Of a stretch of DNA of 64,000 nt, positions 25,001 to 36,119 are shown piece by piece. This DNA comes from Capitella teleta (lineage: Eukaryota > Annelida > Polychaeta > Capitellidae), in contig KB296865.1 in assembly GCA_000328365.1 (NCBI GenBank), positions 61,406-125,405 on the forward strand, given 5' to 3'. The notes beneath the pieces are model-generated. The model was not told the origin of the DNA, did no database searches, and saw only the letters and a list, made by a program, of their open reading frames with translations. A program made the position numbers and the translations under genes. Every line of letters starts with the position of its first letter. The first letter of the stretch is position 1.

Positions 25001-25842
25001 AATTAGATGGACCCCTGAACGAACATGCGGAATGCGTCTCAATTGAAACTCTCATAATATAATTTGTTTGGAGTTTAGGATGTAAACATTAGTATTATAA
25101 TAAAAACAACAGCATCCTCAAACAAAATATTTGACCTTGTTACGCTGTTGGGCAGCACTGCAGACTCGCTAAATGATTATAAATATAATGAACTACATGT
25201 ACATATATAGTTCACAATCATAACATCTCTGGTCCAATTCAGTCTACAATCCGGGTCCTCGACTAGATATTTCGCGTCCCCGTTGCTTATCATAAAATTA
25301 CGCAACAAAATTGACTCAAGTACAGAAGCGGGTTTCTGTACTGAATATGTTTTTATTGATTCAGATAACAATTGGCGTACGTCTATAAAAACTACCTTAC
25401 AACGCCATTTCATACTACGCATCCTCCGTTCAACGATCTGGGAATGTTTGTCGCCAAATCGAAAAGAAATTAAAATACCTCCATGCCTAACATTGTCATT
25501 TATACTTGTACGTGCATGCATTTGATTAAACAACTCTCAATGTTTTGATGCAATCCATCTAAGAAGGCTTGTTCGTGGATTATTTTTAATGTGATTGCCA
25601 CAACCTGCCGACGAGTTTAGAGCTGTGTGGTTTTAAGTGAGTTTGTTTGGCATGCATGACCAAATTAAAATTGCATGTATGAATCATTGGTATTAAAAAG
25701 GCACGGTGCAATTATTATAAGCCATATATCAAACAATCCAGTTAAGCTTTGATGATACACATGTCTTAGTATGGCAATTGTGATCATACTCACCGGAAAT
25801 ACTGAATATCAAAATCAAACCAATACTGAGCGAGCATATCAT
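22092..25842 (-). CDS. Membrane protein: PAN/Apple, mucin-like repeats, TSP1, one TM helix
   Basis: Five exons join in phase: 25794-25842, 24489-24740, 22824-24437, 22570-22773 and 22092-22327, about 780 residues. Exon 1 is a signal peptide (MICSLSIGLILIFSIS). Exon 2 is a PAN/Apple domain with CKALCSENALCKSIDFK and paired cysteines. Exon 3 is a Thr/Ser-rich stalk with about 20 copies of a 15-residue unit (AETTVADTTPAKTSL), then a degenerate TSP1-like stretch with WTAWTTC. Exon 4 is a clear thrombospondin type-1 repeat: WTDWAAWSSCSASCDTG, then RRTCQG and RRCPG. Exon 5 has one helix (ISISAIAILFIFFTTLILL) and a short basic tail. Two introns are about 50 bp. The protein is probably a heavily O-glycosylated surface adhesion or recognition molecule. 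That role is inferred from domains; I know no named orthologue. Confidence 0.85.
23512..24435 (-). repeat. 45-bp coding minisatellite (mucin stalk)
   Basis: A 45-bp unit is repeated about 20 times, nearly identical in the centre (about 23570-24060) and more diverged at both edges. It encodes the Thr/Ser/Pro-rich stalk of the PAN/TSP1 protein. All three minus frames and one plus frame stay open through the core because the unit length is divisible by three. The homogeneous centre suggests recent unit expansion or gene conversion, with likely copy-number polymorphism. Confidence 0.92.
25132..25265 (-). mobile_element. Family A SINE fragment
   Basis: The blocks CCTTGTTACGCTGTTGGGCA, GCACTGCAGACTCGC and TTCACAATCATAAC match the internal part of the SINE at 44703-45032 in the same orientation. 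A diverged tRNA-like stretch with GGGTCCTCGAC follows. It lies in the first intron of the PAN/TSP1 gene. Confidence 0.65.
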
Positions 25843-28080
25843 CTTCGGGTTGAGTTGTCTTTTAGCTGCTGCACAGCTGAAGTTCGTGTTGCTTGTAGGG
25901 CTTGGTTACAAATGGACCCCCCCCCCTCCTCCCTCAATGGACGGAGATGGATTTTTGCCCTCGCACGAAAAGAAATATTTTAAGGGTGAAGCCAAGTGTC
26001 CCTGAGTGTCTGTTTGTTTATCAATTAGCAACCATTCGATCTCCAGACGCATGCCCGGGTTTTGTGGGTAAATTAAAAATATCATTCCAGTCTCCATTTT
26101 TTTTTTGGGGTCACGCTGTCCTGAGTTTGTGAGGGGAGAAGTTTTGATTTGACCTTGTTCTCAGGGCGACATTTCCCATGGTTCGATTACTTCTTTGAAA
26201 ACCGGAGATGTGCACCATGATCGAAAGCACTTTCACCGAATATTTATGAGGGACAATGCAGTTTACATCAATGGAACATTACCCGTGACGACAGTTTCTT
26301 CGTTGAGCACATCTCACACATACCGTATATATAAACCAATATACAGATGGGTAGATAATTTACGAACACAATAAATAAAATAAATTAATAAATAAATTAA
26401 TAAAATTGTCATGGGGTTCGTATTTCTTGGGAACGAGATTTAAACAGGACCAGAAAATATAACGAGTAACATAAGATTCACTGCGTAAACCTTGTGACTG
26501 GCAAACCACCGCGTTCATTACATGTGATTTTGTATTCATATATATACGTATATTCTATATATATACGTATATCTTTGAAGTTCTTATAAAAAAATCGAAT
26601 TTTTCGATTTCAAACCATAACATTTCGAGACATACAAAGAAGCGTCCATAAACGCTTACTCACAATATATTACGACGTAATTAAGAGGGATGCTAATTAG
26701 CGTCTGAAGTCTGACGGCAAGCAGCTACAAGGATATAGTTACATATAAACAGTCACCACCTTTCCCTTCCAATTGAGCCTCCCCCTGTTCAACCCACTCT
26801 ATTTCAGATGACATTACTGTGCCCATGTTCAAAGCAATCTTCAATTTCAGCTGTTTCCACTTATGTGCCAGTTTAGCCAGTTGCACTAATGAGATGAACC
26901 AGGTGGACCATGGAGATTTGAATCTTGTTGTGAATGTAATGGTCCTCTGGTGTTTGAGGGCTTATGTGGGTCAAAAAGTTCTGATCGGATGCTGTCAACA
27001 TATGATTGCTCATAGAGGTCCGTCTGGAGCAGCTTCACAGAAGTTAAAATTGCAGCCGACTGTTTTATAGATCTTGATTCTTAAGTAGTAAAGACTCACA
27101 AAACGTCGAAAAGGTGATATTTATTGCAGAACAATTTTTAAAAATCACTAGTATGCAATGAATTATAATAGACATAATATTAAGAGTAAATGCTACAGCG
27201 AGTGATAGAGAGAAGAGTAAAGGTGTGTGAGCAATCCGAAATGCACAGAAAATGGTCGTTGCTCAGGAAAAATCACAGTCATGCGTGGTTGCCTAGAAAC
27301 GGTTGCTAAGCCTCAATGACCGACGCCTAAGCGCATCAATCTGCCCTGTATGGTCCTCTTGGGCAGCATTCGCTCTGTGGAAGGGTTAAAAGTTAATAGA
27401 GGTCAATGAACTCTCATAGTGATCCGAGGAAGCGAGGTTAAGTATTGTGATTTCCGGTAGTGCATGAAAATGAAGCAGCAGGGCGAAGTGGACGTTTTAT
27501 TATCTGAGATTCAGTGTTGAGTTTTGTATTTTAATTATCGACATCGAGCGAATTATTATGCGGAATTAGAATATATGTAAGTCCATATAAAAAATAATCA
27601 CGATTCGCTGCTGCACAATGCATTGGTGCGGTTGAAACCAAGGGATTATTCTCGATAATTCTGGCAGAAATTCGATGTGAGTTTGTTTTGATCTCAAACT
27701 ACTAATGAATTTGAAAATAGCAAAAAAAATCACCTGATTTCTAGTCTAAGCAAGATTGATTTATGCAAGTTAGCACTGATAAGATTTTGTAGAAATGCAC
27801 ATATTATTATCTTGCTGTGATGTTCCACACAAATGCAAGCGGAATATACAATATGCATGTAGTTTCATATTAATTGTTCGTCATAACACAAACAGGGTGC
27901 TATCATACCGTACCACACCATATACGAACTCAGCAGAAACAGGCTCTAAGACGCCTCTGTTGCTCAAGGGGGTTTGGTTCATAGCACTTGAAACACAAAC
28001 ACGCAGAAAAAAAGTGAATGTATAAACAGGGTAAAGGTGCATTGGTTGAGACATGGAGTTGCGATGCAAAAGTTCATTTT
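25843..28080. other. Intergenic, no gene recognised
   Basis: This should contain the promoter of the PAN/TSP1 gene, read leftward from 25842. TA-rich palindromic runs lie near 26540-26575. A plus-strand frame at 26819-27070 follows a possible acceptor but resembles nothing known. A GTTGCC-type inverted motif lies near 27288-27310. No gene is supported. Confidence 0.5.
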
Positions 28081-28099
28081 GCGGTCTTTTTGAATACAA

Positions 28100-28230
28100 A
28101 TGACACTATTTATGTCCAAATTGCCTCATTTCGAGTTCAAATGGCACTATTTTATGTCCAAGTTGCCCCATTTTGAGTCCAAATTACACGATTTTATGTC
28201 AAATTTGTCCCATTTTGAGTCCAAATTAAA
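28100..28230. repeat. About 42-bp repeat, three copies, in the terminal exon of the 28 kb gene
   Basis: Three imperfect tandem copies of a unit containing TTTTATGTC and CATTTTGAGTCCAAATT are visible. On minus they encode the C-terminal repeats NLDSKWDKFDIK and NLDSKWGNLDIK of the predicted gene ending at 28147. Confidence 0.7.
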
Positions 28231-29402
28231 CTCTTTTGGTGGCCAAGCCTTTAAAAATGCTTGTAAGTTCAGCCGTTTAAGAATTAATTTCATGCGGCCA
28301 CCCTCAGCCGAGAAAGGTGCTGAAATTATTGAAGTGACATTAAAGCAAACACTACACATGAAGCAGAATTAACATTCAACACGAACGAAAAATAACGGAA
28401 AATAAAAGGGAATCCATCACCTGCCATAGGGGTCTTTTCCTCGTACCAGTATTTGAATCCCTGCTTTGCGTGTTCGCGGAACTGGTTCAAACTTCCGGCG
28501 GAAGCACTCAAGGGTCCACCAGGACGCTTGGCGTACGATGCTGGCATGTACGAAGCAGGTTTTACTGATGCCAGGTAGCCAAAAGGTGGATACCGCTGCA
28601 TGTCTTCAGTCTTCACTACACCTGTATGTAGGTAGGCATGCATTAAAGTGTGTATTGGGTAATGTGGCCTTACCATCAATGAAGCAGATGTGATCTCCAC
28701 GATTGCCTGTGCACTGCCGGATGTGACGCCACGGCGCCCCGAGTCGCCCTGAACGGAAACTGCCGAAGAAAACCGAAGAAACCCGAGGGTTATATTAAGT
28801 TTTTCTGCGATGGATGCACTACTCACATCGGAGGTCCAGGTTCGGTGAAGCGTTGGGCAGGTGGGTTTAGCTGCCGCGAATAGGTGTAAGGATGCACTGA
28901 CGTAACCATGCGCTGGAAGTAGTTGTTCGCAGGGATGCTTGTTCCAGCAGCTGCCCTTGCGGACACAGGAGCCACAGGTGCCTCGATGTCATGAGAGTTC
29001 ACGAGGGCAGTGTTTTCGTTCAGGGGAGGCAGGTAATCGAAGTCATCAGTCTAAATAAATGATGAATATATTACGATAGAACAAGTTTCATTTAATGCTA
29101 TGATGATCTCGCATAAATTAATGACGTAAGACTTGTACCTGAGTACCCATGGCGCCTGTTCTGCTTGGGTTGAGTGGGAAGAGCACTTGATTTAAGATCA
29201 ATATAGGTTAAATGCCAATTAAGCATGCAAAGGTGTATTTGGTTTACTTACTTGGAAGGTGCGCAATGTTGAGTACACTGCTTGCAATCTTCTCCATCCC
29301 CCTTAGACCAACCTGAATGAACAGTGAACAGTCCTTTCGTGGAATTGGACCCAGCGAATACAAAAATGCATTTTCGTTGCATCGCTTGCAGTTTTTGCCA
29401 GT
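28147..29402 (-). CDS. Six-exon gene of unknown function, 5' end incomplete
   Basis: Six exons join with consistent phase: 29252-29402, 29139-29185, 28827-29050, 28674-28759, 28421-28621 and 28147-28319. They give about 293 residues ending at a stop. The product begins TGKNCKRCNENAFLYSLGP and is rich in Pro, Ala and Ser in the middle (PLNENTALVNSHDIEAPVAP). It contains IRQCTGNRGDHICF and ends in two short NLDSKW repeats. I recognise no domain; there is no membrane helix. The start may be an internal Met in the first exon or in an unseen upstream exon, possibly beyond the hAT element at 29566. Support rests on six splice pairs that all keep phase, not on similarity. Confidence 0.6.
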
Positions 29403-29565
29403 CTGCACGAAACCAACTTATGACGTAACGATACCGGGTCACCTTCATCTTTCTCAAAGAAACTAAAAATCGTGTAGGTAGGTCTGTACGAGACGCTACC
29501 AAACCGGCAACACGCACTGAATCATAATGATAATTTTACAGGAAACTTATATTGATTGCTAGGCA

Positions 29566-31655
29566 CAGAGGCGTAGGAACGTTCTCAGACTTGGGGGGGC
29601 CCAAATTGAAGGTAACGATAGGGGGACACTGCGCCGCGAAGCGGCGCCTCCACACTAGGGGGGTCCGGGGGCATGCTGCCCCGGAAAAATTTTTGTTATA
29701 AAGAGTGAAAAATACATTTTCTGAGCACTTAATTACTAGAATTTAACACATTATCCTAGGCAGATACATGTATATACATGTATATACATGTATATATATC
29801 ATTGATCTTTGGCCTACATCAGAGAAATATGGTATGTTATAATGTTAATTTATTCTATCAACTAAAATCGCCTGTGTATCTTCCCACTTATGACCTATAA
29901 AGTAATTCAACGAGGTATGGAGAACAGAACCTTAGTTTTATTACAAATAAATTCACGAGTGATGCATATACATTTATACCGGTGATTATATAATGAGGTT
30001 CAATAGCCATGCAGCACACTGCTTGGCATGGTTCATCTTTGTTAATCTGTCCGTTGTCCTTGGCTGAGCCATCTGAGAAATGAGAAATGAACAATGGCAT
30101 ACATAAGTGATATACAACATAGTTATCTTAGAAGTATAATTAATGCAACAAGCTAGCTTGCAAAATTTGCTAAAAAAAAAGTTGAGTTAAACAAAAGTCT
30201 TGCATAAGACATTAAATTTTAATATAGTCTAAAATTACTTCCCAGCATTGAGAATACAAACGAATGAATACATGTAATACAATTAGTACATGTGCATATT
30301 GATAACCTCTTCGGGCACTGTAGCTGTACGCATTATTTTCAAACAAATGTAAATTGTATTCAATATTCAAACATACATGTATATCAATATATATATATAT
30401 AAGTATAATTATATATCTTACCTTACTATTGGGGTATTATCAATGAAAACAGAAGAAAATAAAAGGAACATGTCCAACAAAGCACATGAAAGCAATGAAA
30501 CAGAAACATTTTTGAATATCAAAAAGCACCTGCTGCTTCACTTTGATTGGGAGAAATCGTCTGCGGTTCGATGGCTCCCTCTGGCTGATCGTCATCATGT
30601 TTCCTAAGCATAGCGTAATACGTGAATGATTATGAAATGGTGCACACAAAAGAGATGCCCCTTAAATGATAATTGATAATCATTAACACCGCATCTGGAA
30701 CTGAGATTATACACTGCGTACAGCCTTTACATGCAGTGATCAAGGCTCACTGTGACTGGGAGAGTACGTCACTGTACATGCATGTATTGGGCGGGGAAAT
30801 ATTAAAATGATATGTGAGTGCTGNNNNNNNNNNNNNNNNNNNNNNNNNNNNNNNNNNNNNNNNNNNNNNNNNNNNNNNNNNNNNNNNNNNNNNNNNNNNN
30901 NNNNNNNNNNNNNNNNNNNNNNNNNNNNNNNNNNNNNNNNNNNNNNNNNNNNNNNNNNNNNNNNNNNNNNNNNNNNNNNNNNNNNNNNNNNNNNNNNNNN
31001 NNNNNNNNNNNNNNNNNNNNNNNNNNNNNNNNNNNNNNNNNNNNNNNNNNNNNNNNNNNNNNNNNNNNNNNNNNNNNNNNNNNNNNNNNNNNNNNNNNNN
31101 NNNNNNNNNNNNNNNNNNNNNNNTGTAGTCAGTAGTGTAGTATCATAATACTAGTGTCATTCATTGTATCATGTATGATGTATGTCAGCTACGTGAGTAT
31201 GTACACTGTTCACATACAGTGGCAGTGTAATTATGGGATATATGCAAGTATCTTAGCTGTTACTGTTGTCAGTTTTATTCTGGGTTACCTCTTTCAACTG
31301 AAGAATGAGGTGATGCTCCTCTGAGGGAGGGGGGGGGGGGCAGACATCAAATTTATCCCCAAATCGAAAGCGCCTCTGCGGTGTTTGCGTTATGATTCTA
31401 CGTCATTTGCCTTCTTGGAAGAACTGAGGGGAGAAGGACAAAGGCAGTGTAGCATAGTATCATTAATATGGAACTATCATACAATTGCATACATACGAAT
31501 ACCAAAAATAATGACTGATTTCTCTAAATGGCTGTGATTTTTTTTTCTGCACATGCAATTTTTTTTGGGGGGGGGCCAAAACATACTCAGGCCCCCCCAC
31601 TCCTAGACTTGGGGGGGCCTCGGCCCCCCCGGCCCCCCCGGTTCCTACGCCACTG
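29566..31655. mobile_element. hAT-superfamily DNA transposon, about 2.1 kb, contains a gap
   Basis: An exact 8-bp target duplication GCTAGGCA (29558-29565 and 31656-31663) flanks inverted ends: CAGAGGCGTAGGAAC at the left against CAGTGGCGTAGGAAC read inward from the right. Both are followed by G-rich sequence (CTTGGGGGGGCC). An 8-bp duplication and CAG-type ends are hAT hallmarks. On minus, 30549-30605 and 29888-30089 form two short exon-like stretches (HDDDQPEGAIEPQTISPN, then a Lys/Asp-rich piece) that could be remnants of the N-terminal part of a transposase, but this is weak. The 300-N run inside hides part of it. Confidence 0.85.
30824..31123. other. Assembly gap (300 N)
   Basis: Exactly 300 unknown bases inside the hAT element. 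The round length suggests a placeholder rather than a measured size. Confidence 0.99.
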
Positions 31656-31663
31656 GCTAGGCA

Positions 31664-33069
31664 ACATGTGCAAAAGCACGTGAGAATCGAACAACTATTC
31701 CCCCTCGAGACTCATTTCTTCTGGGCCCTTCCTCGTAGTTGGCTTGACTACTATTCCTAGAACCTACAAGGCTAGTACCATACAAACCAGGACTGTTTAA
31801 TCGAACTGAGGCGTCGTTAAAGATCAACCATAATGCCCGAGAAAACGCCTAATTCACGAAATATACACATTAATTATTAAATTTTATTCCAGTGCAAAGT
31901 ATTAAGTAATAATTACCTGATAGCATTTACATGGTATAAATGAGTCACGAACAGTGCCTATTCAGTGGTTCTAAATCCCCTGCCTAGATGGTCTGGTTCA
32001 CAAAATAAATTCCATTTTCCGCTAGTGGAGCTGTAAATGACGTCATAACATCCCGGGAATTTTGCTAGACGACCCGCTAAAAAGGTTGGTATGATAACGG
32101 ATCAACACAAATGATTCGGCTTCGTCAACTGGAGTCGGAATATGAGGATAAAATCATTAATATCTTGAGTTATTTGCACTCAAATTAACAATAAGAACGC
32201 GGTTTTTTTAACAATATTTTTTAGTGTTTTTACCAATTTATGTGTCAATGTGTTATTGATTGCTCGAGGTAATATTACCTCATTCTCAGCTGACCGATTA
32301 TAGCATTACGATTATTATGTTCATGCGTTATGATTTCCGACCTAATGAAGTGTGTGTTCCAAGTATTATACATGTAGTCGTAATTGAGAAAATTCAAAGA
32401 CTTGTTCGACATTAAATGGAACTGCGAGTGCGTTGATAAAACTTTAGTACCCTGGGGTTCATGGTGGGGTCTTATGACGTCATGACACCCCGAAGAGGGT
32501 GGGTAGGAAACCCTTTACTCTTTTTCTTTCTCACTAAATAAGCATTTTGATGCCGCCAATGCCCCCCCCCCCCCAAAAAAAAAATAAAAATAAAAATAAA
32601 AAAATGAAAGTAAACAGTGTATGCAAGCGATCTGGAGCATTCATTGGACGATCAGAAAATAACCCAATGACACCGTCATGTTGTTTCTTTTCAATATGGT
32701 TACAGAGAGTTTTACTTCATTTGCAGGGATTACATGCATGAGCATTTTAATGACCGTGACAATTTATGCGATATTGAACAATTTAATCTCTTTATTTTCC
32801 TAAAATCACTATCAGCATGTTCTACACTTGTGCATAGCTCCAAATACTTCCCGCAGAAAAGCTCAGATATGTCAACCTCACCTACTGTGTGATCAACATG
32901 TGACGGCTGAGAGTTGGGAGAATCTTTCATTCAGTAAATATATTTATGTATTAGTATGACAACTGAAACAAGTTGAATTGAACACATTGTCTTAAAAATA
33001 ATGTTGCTTATAAATAGTATTCATAAAACACCGTTAGCACATAATATCCAACACCGAACAGTCTCCTCT
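31664..33069. other. Intergenic, no gene recognised
   Basis: No supported exon. There is a C run followed by an A-rich repeat near 32563-32605. A minus frame at 32730-32930 has no recognisable product. Confidence 0.5.
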
Positions 33070-34834
33070 CTATTCTCTCTTAATGGTCCTGACCAGCGTT
33101 TCCCACATGGCGCGAGGCTTGCTCCTTCTGCCTCTCCGCTCCGAACCTCGTCTTCTCTCCCTGAAGTCATCGTCGTCATCACTCCAGCCAGTTGGCTTCT
33201 GTTTCATTTTGTGCCGACAGACGAGAACCGGACAATGCGCATGCTTCGTCACGTGGTTAGCGATACTTCCGCCGGTGAGGAGGCGCTGTAATCGACCTTG
33301 AACTTGGTAACCAACGACTACAAGGTCAGCGTCTTCCTCCTGCACAACGGTCACTATGACCCTGGCTGGCTGACCATATCGAGCCACAAATTTAAAGGAC
33401 ACCTTTCAATTTCAGACATGAGACATTGACTTCGAAATTGATATTTTTCGATTGAATATACTTACACCAAGCTTATTTAGCTTTGTTGAAAGTCGTGTTT
33501 TGAGCTCCGCTGAGTTCTGCAACGATCTTTGATATTCACTCTCGACAGAACTTGACGTTCGGTTTATTTCATCTGAAGATTCAACATTAACAACTATTTG
33601 ATGAAATTGATAGAATTGTAGAAAATCGGCATACTTCATTTTTTTTTAGTATCTGAATTACGGTTTTCTTATATGAACACCATTTAATGGGATTGTGTGA
33701 CATCACAGAATGGCTGAATGTCGTGATTTGGAGATAAACAACTTAAATAATGTCACTGCAGAGGCTGGATTAACGTCACGGCTTTTTCAATCTAAAGATC
33801 TACCTGCATGAACAGGTATATCCGACTACCTAAAGAATCAGAGCATAGAAGATAACTGGCACATTGGCCTCATAATCAACTAATCAACCTGCCTGCATGG
33901 TAAAACAAATCTTTTATACATCGCATTAGACTACATCCTTGAACAGCAGATAATCATCTCGGCTCGTGTGACTAATCTCCAATGGATATTAATTAGGCAT
34001 TACATAATACACGTAACTGATTCACCATTTGCACACTCAACATTTAAATCAGAAATCGATTATCACTGTATGATTAAACATAATCAGCCTACCTGGAATA
34101 TCGCTTCCGTGCATGTCTGAAATTATTACGTTGTCAGTGATCGCGCTTTGGTGCGTGAAATGTACCAACCAGGAAACAAGTTAGTGTGTATCTCCTCTAA
34201 GACGTGGATCAGAACCAGTCGGTTCCCAGGTCGGTGTGTGTTGTCCAGATACCCTGAAGGACAGTAAGCCTGTATTGCTACGTATTACCACGTCATAATC
34301 ACTGCAGGGGCGCCGCCAGTACTGGATATAATATATATTGGGGATCAGCCCCCCCACCAAAAAAAAAAAAATTAAAAAATGATGTAGGTTTCGGCTTATT
34401 GTATTCCTTATTTCCTATAATGCTTGTGATCAAGCAAAGCAAACGATATGCCCCATAAGTAAACTTTATTGTCTCATGTTTTCATATTGAAGTGCTATAT
34501 TATAATCAACGGATGAAAACCCACACACGGAATAAACCATGGACTCACACTGAAAAACGAGTTCCGAGAGCGAGCCTCCGTTGACTGCGAGGCAAACACA
34601 GCGTTCTTTAACCTTGGTACGTCGGACACAAGCAATGTCCGGTGCACAACGTGTAAGCGCTGTATCCGCTCGCGGCTGAGCTCCAGGGGCCGATGAGTTG
34701 GTCTTCTTTAGAGCCCGGTGCTCCGTCTGGACCTTCGGGATTTCGATGCACCCCACACTGGGACGCCGGATTGCTTGCTCCATGGCGGACGACCGGGTCA
34801 ACGGTTTCTTGGTAACAGCAGGCGGGTGTGCCAT
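33070..34834 (-). CDS. Universal stress protein (UspA domain)
   Basis: Five exons join in phase: 34549-34834, 34170-34253, 34093-34116 (24 bp), 33466-33572 and 33070-33402, about 277 residues. The Usp fold is clear: strand 1 RCVCLAVNGGSLSELVFQW, then YLDNTHRPGNRLVLIHVLEE, the helix LKTRLSTKLNKLG, GQPARVIVTVVQEEDADLVV and the C-terminal RLLTGGSIANHVTKHAHCPV. In the ATP-binding loop (GxxG-9x-G-S/T) the second glycine appears replaced by Val (GYQV), so nucleotide binding may be altered. About 65 residues precede the domain, and a basic D/E/R-rich tail follows it. Universal stress proteins occur in many invertebrates and plants and are absent from vertebrates; they respond to stress, with varied mechanisms. 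Exon 2 uses an unusual GTTGGT donor. The start Met is the first in a frame open at least to 34834. Confidence 0.85.
34302..34380. other. Possible DNA-transposon terminus
   Basis: CAGGGGCGCCGCCAGTACTG, followed by a short C run and an A-rich stretch, resembles the CAGGGGCG ends of hAT-type elements. No matching opposite end was found, so this is only a possible solo end. It lies upstream of exon 2, in intron 1 of the universal stress protein gene. Confidence 0.25.
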
Positions 34835-36110
34835 CTCTGAAGTTTAACTGACGCAAAATGCGCTGTAATCAGTCTCGAGCTGGGGGCTAAACTGCTAACT
34901 GCTTTTACGCCATGTATTTTATCATTGGGTACGAGAAGAACGTAATTATCTCTTGTAACCCTGACACAAATGGGACTTACATGTCGTAATGTCCTTTTAA
35001 TCAGGTACAATACCCCACAGCGGATATGGTAGACATGATCTCTTGATCATTATCTATTATTATTACAATATTGAAATAATACAATTGACTACAATCTGAT
35101 TAAGTGAGACTAGAAGTATTGTTCTTATTGCTAATCCATACTTGGCATTGCTGTAAAGGATATTGTGCTTTAGAATTACATTATTGTGCACTGCTCAATT
35201 CATCTAGGCAATTGTGGGGTAAAGACACCAATATTAGTGTACAAAAACTCAATTAACAAGTAGTTAGTACAGGTCAGCACTAATAATAGATTCATCATTA
35301 GTCATTAATTTAATAATTAATATTCGCGCCAAAGCAAGGTGGAGTGTACTTTACTGAGAATTAGTTCAGACAAATTAGCTTCAAAATTCAAGGAACCTAG
35401 CAGTGAGGACACCACTTTAGTCACACTCTCCATAACGTACGTCTGGACGCCATAGCGCGTCACGCTTAACAGGTTTAACACGCAAGATAATTATGTGATA
35501 CATATACAGAGTGTGCCAAAAGTATTCGATCTGCTCCATGTTAAAGATCTCTATGCTTTTATATGGTGCTACAAATTTTCGAGAAAGTGTTACAAAACAG
35601 ATCGCAGTGTAAAAAACACACTAAAATAAGAGAAATAAATACTTGGTATGGTTAGTCTAACATGTCATGCTGCTATTCCTATCATATTTCTATTTCAATT
35701 TCAACAACATTGATGCCGTTTTATCTCAATAGAGTGCACTCAACATTCTGCAATGTTTCCGCTTTTGGCGGCAAACAGGGCCCCGGACCATGGATAAGCT
35801 TCCTTGAATGCAGAATTAAAGCAACGCTCTCGTACTATTGTTTTGTTTGAGAGTGATATTGTTGTGGCAGTAGCACTTATGTGCAATGACTCCACCTCTA
35901 CATTTACATCCAGACACGGATGAATAATCCCAAAAATGATCCAGAATAATCACTTCTCTTGTGTTAACATACGTTCACTTACCGTGATCTGTCGTTGCAA
36001 TTGATGTTTTATTCCAGTTTATAATTTTTTCTATGCTATCCGGCAGACTATACAGGCCACGCCTTTTTAGTCATGCTTTTGCATACATTATTTTTTTGCC
36101 ATGCCGTACA
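34835..36110. other. Intergenic, no gene recognised
   Basis: This should include the promoter of the universal stress protein gene, read leftward from 34834. No coding signal is seen. Confidence 0.5.
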
Positions 36111-36119
36111 TGCTAACAT

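Noticed and set aside
26819-27070. Plus ORF after a possible splice acceptor
   Set aside because: No recognisable product and no matching exons.
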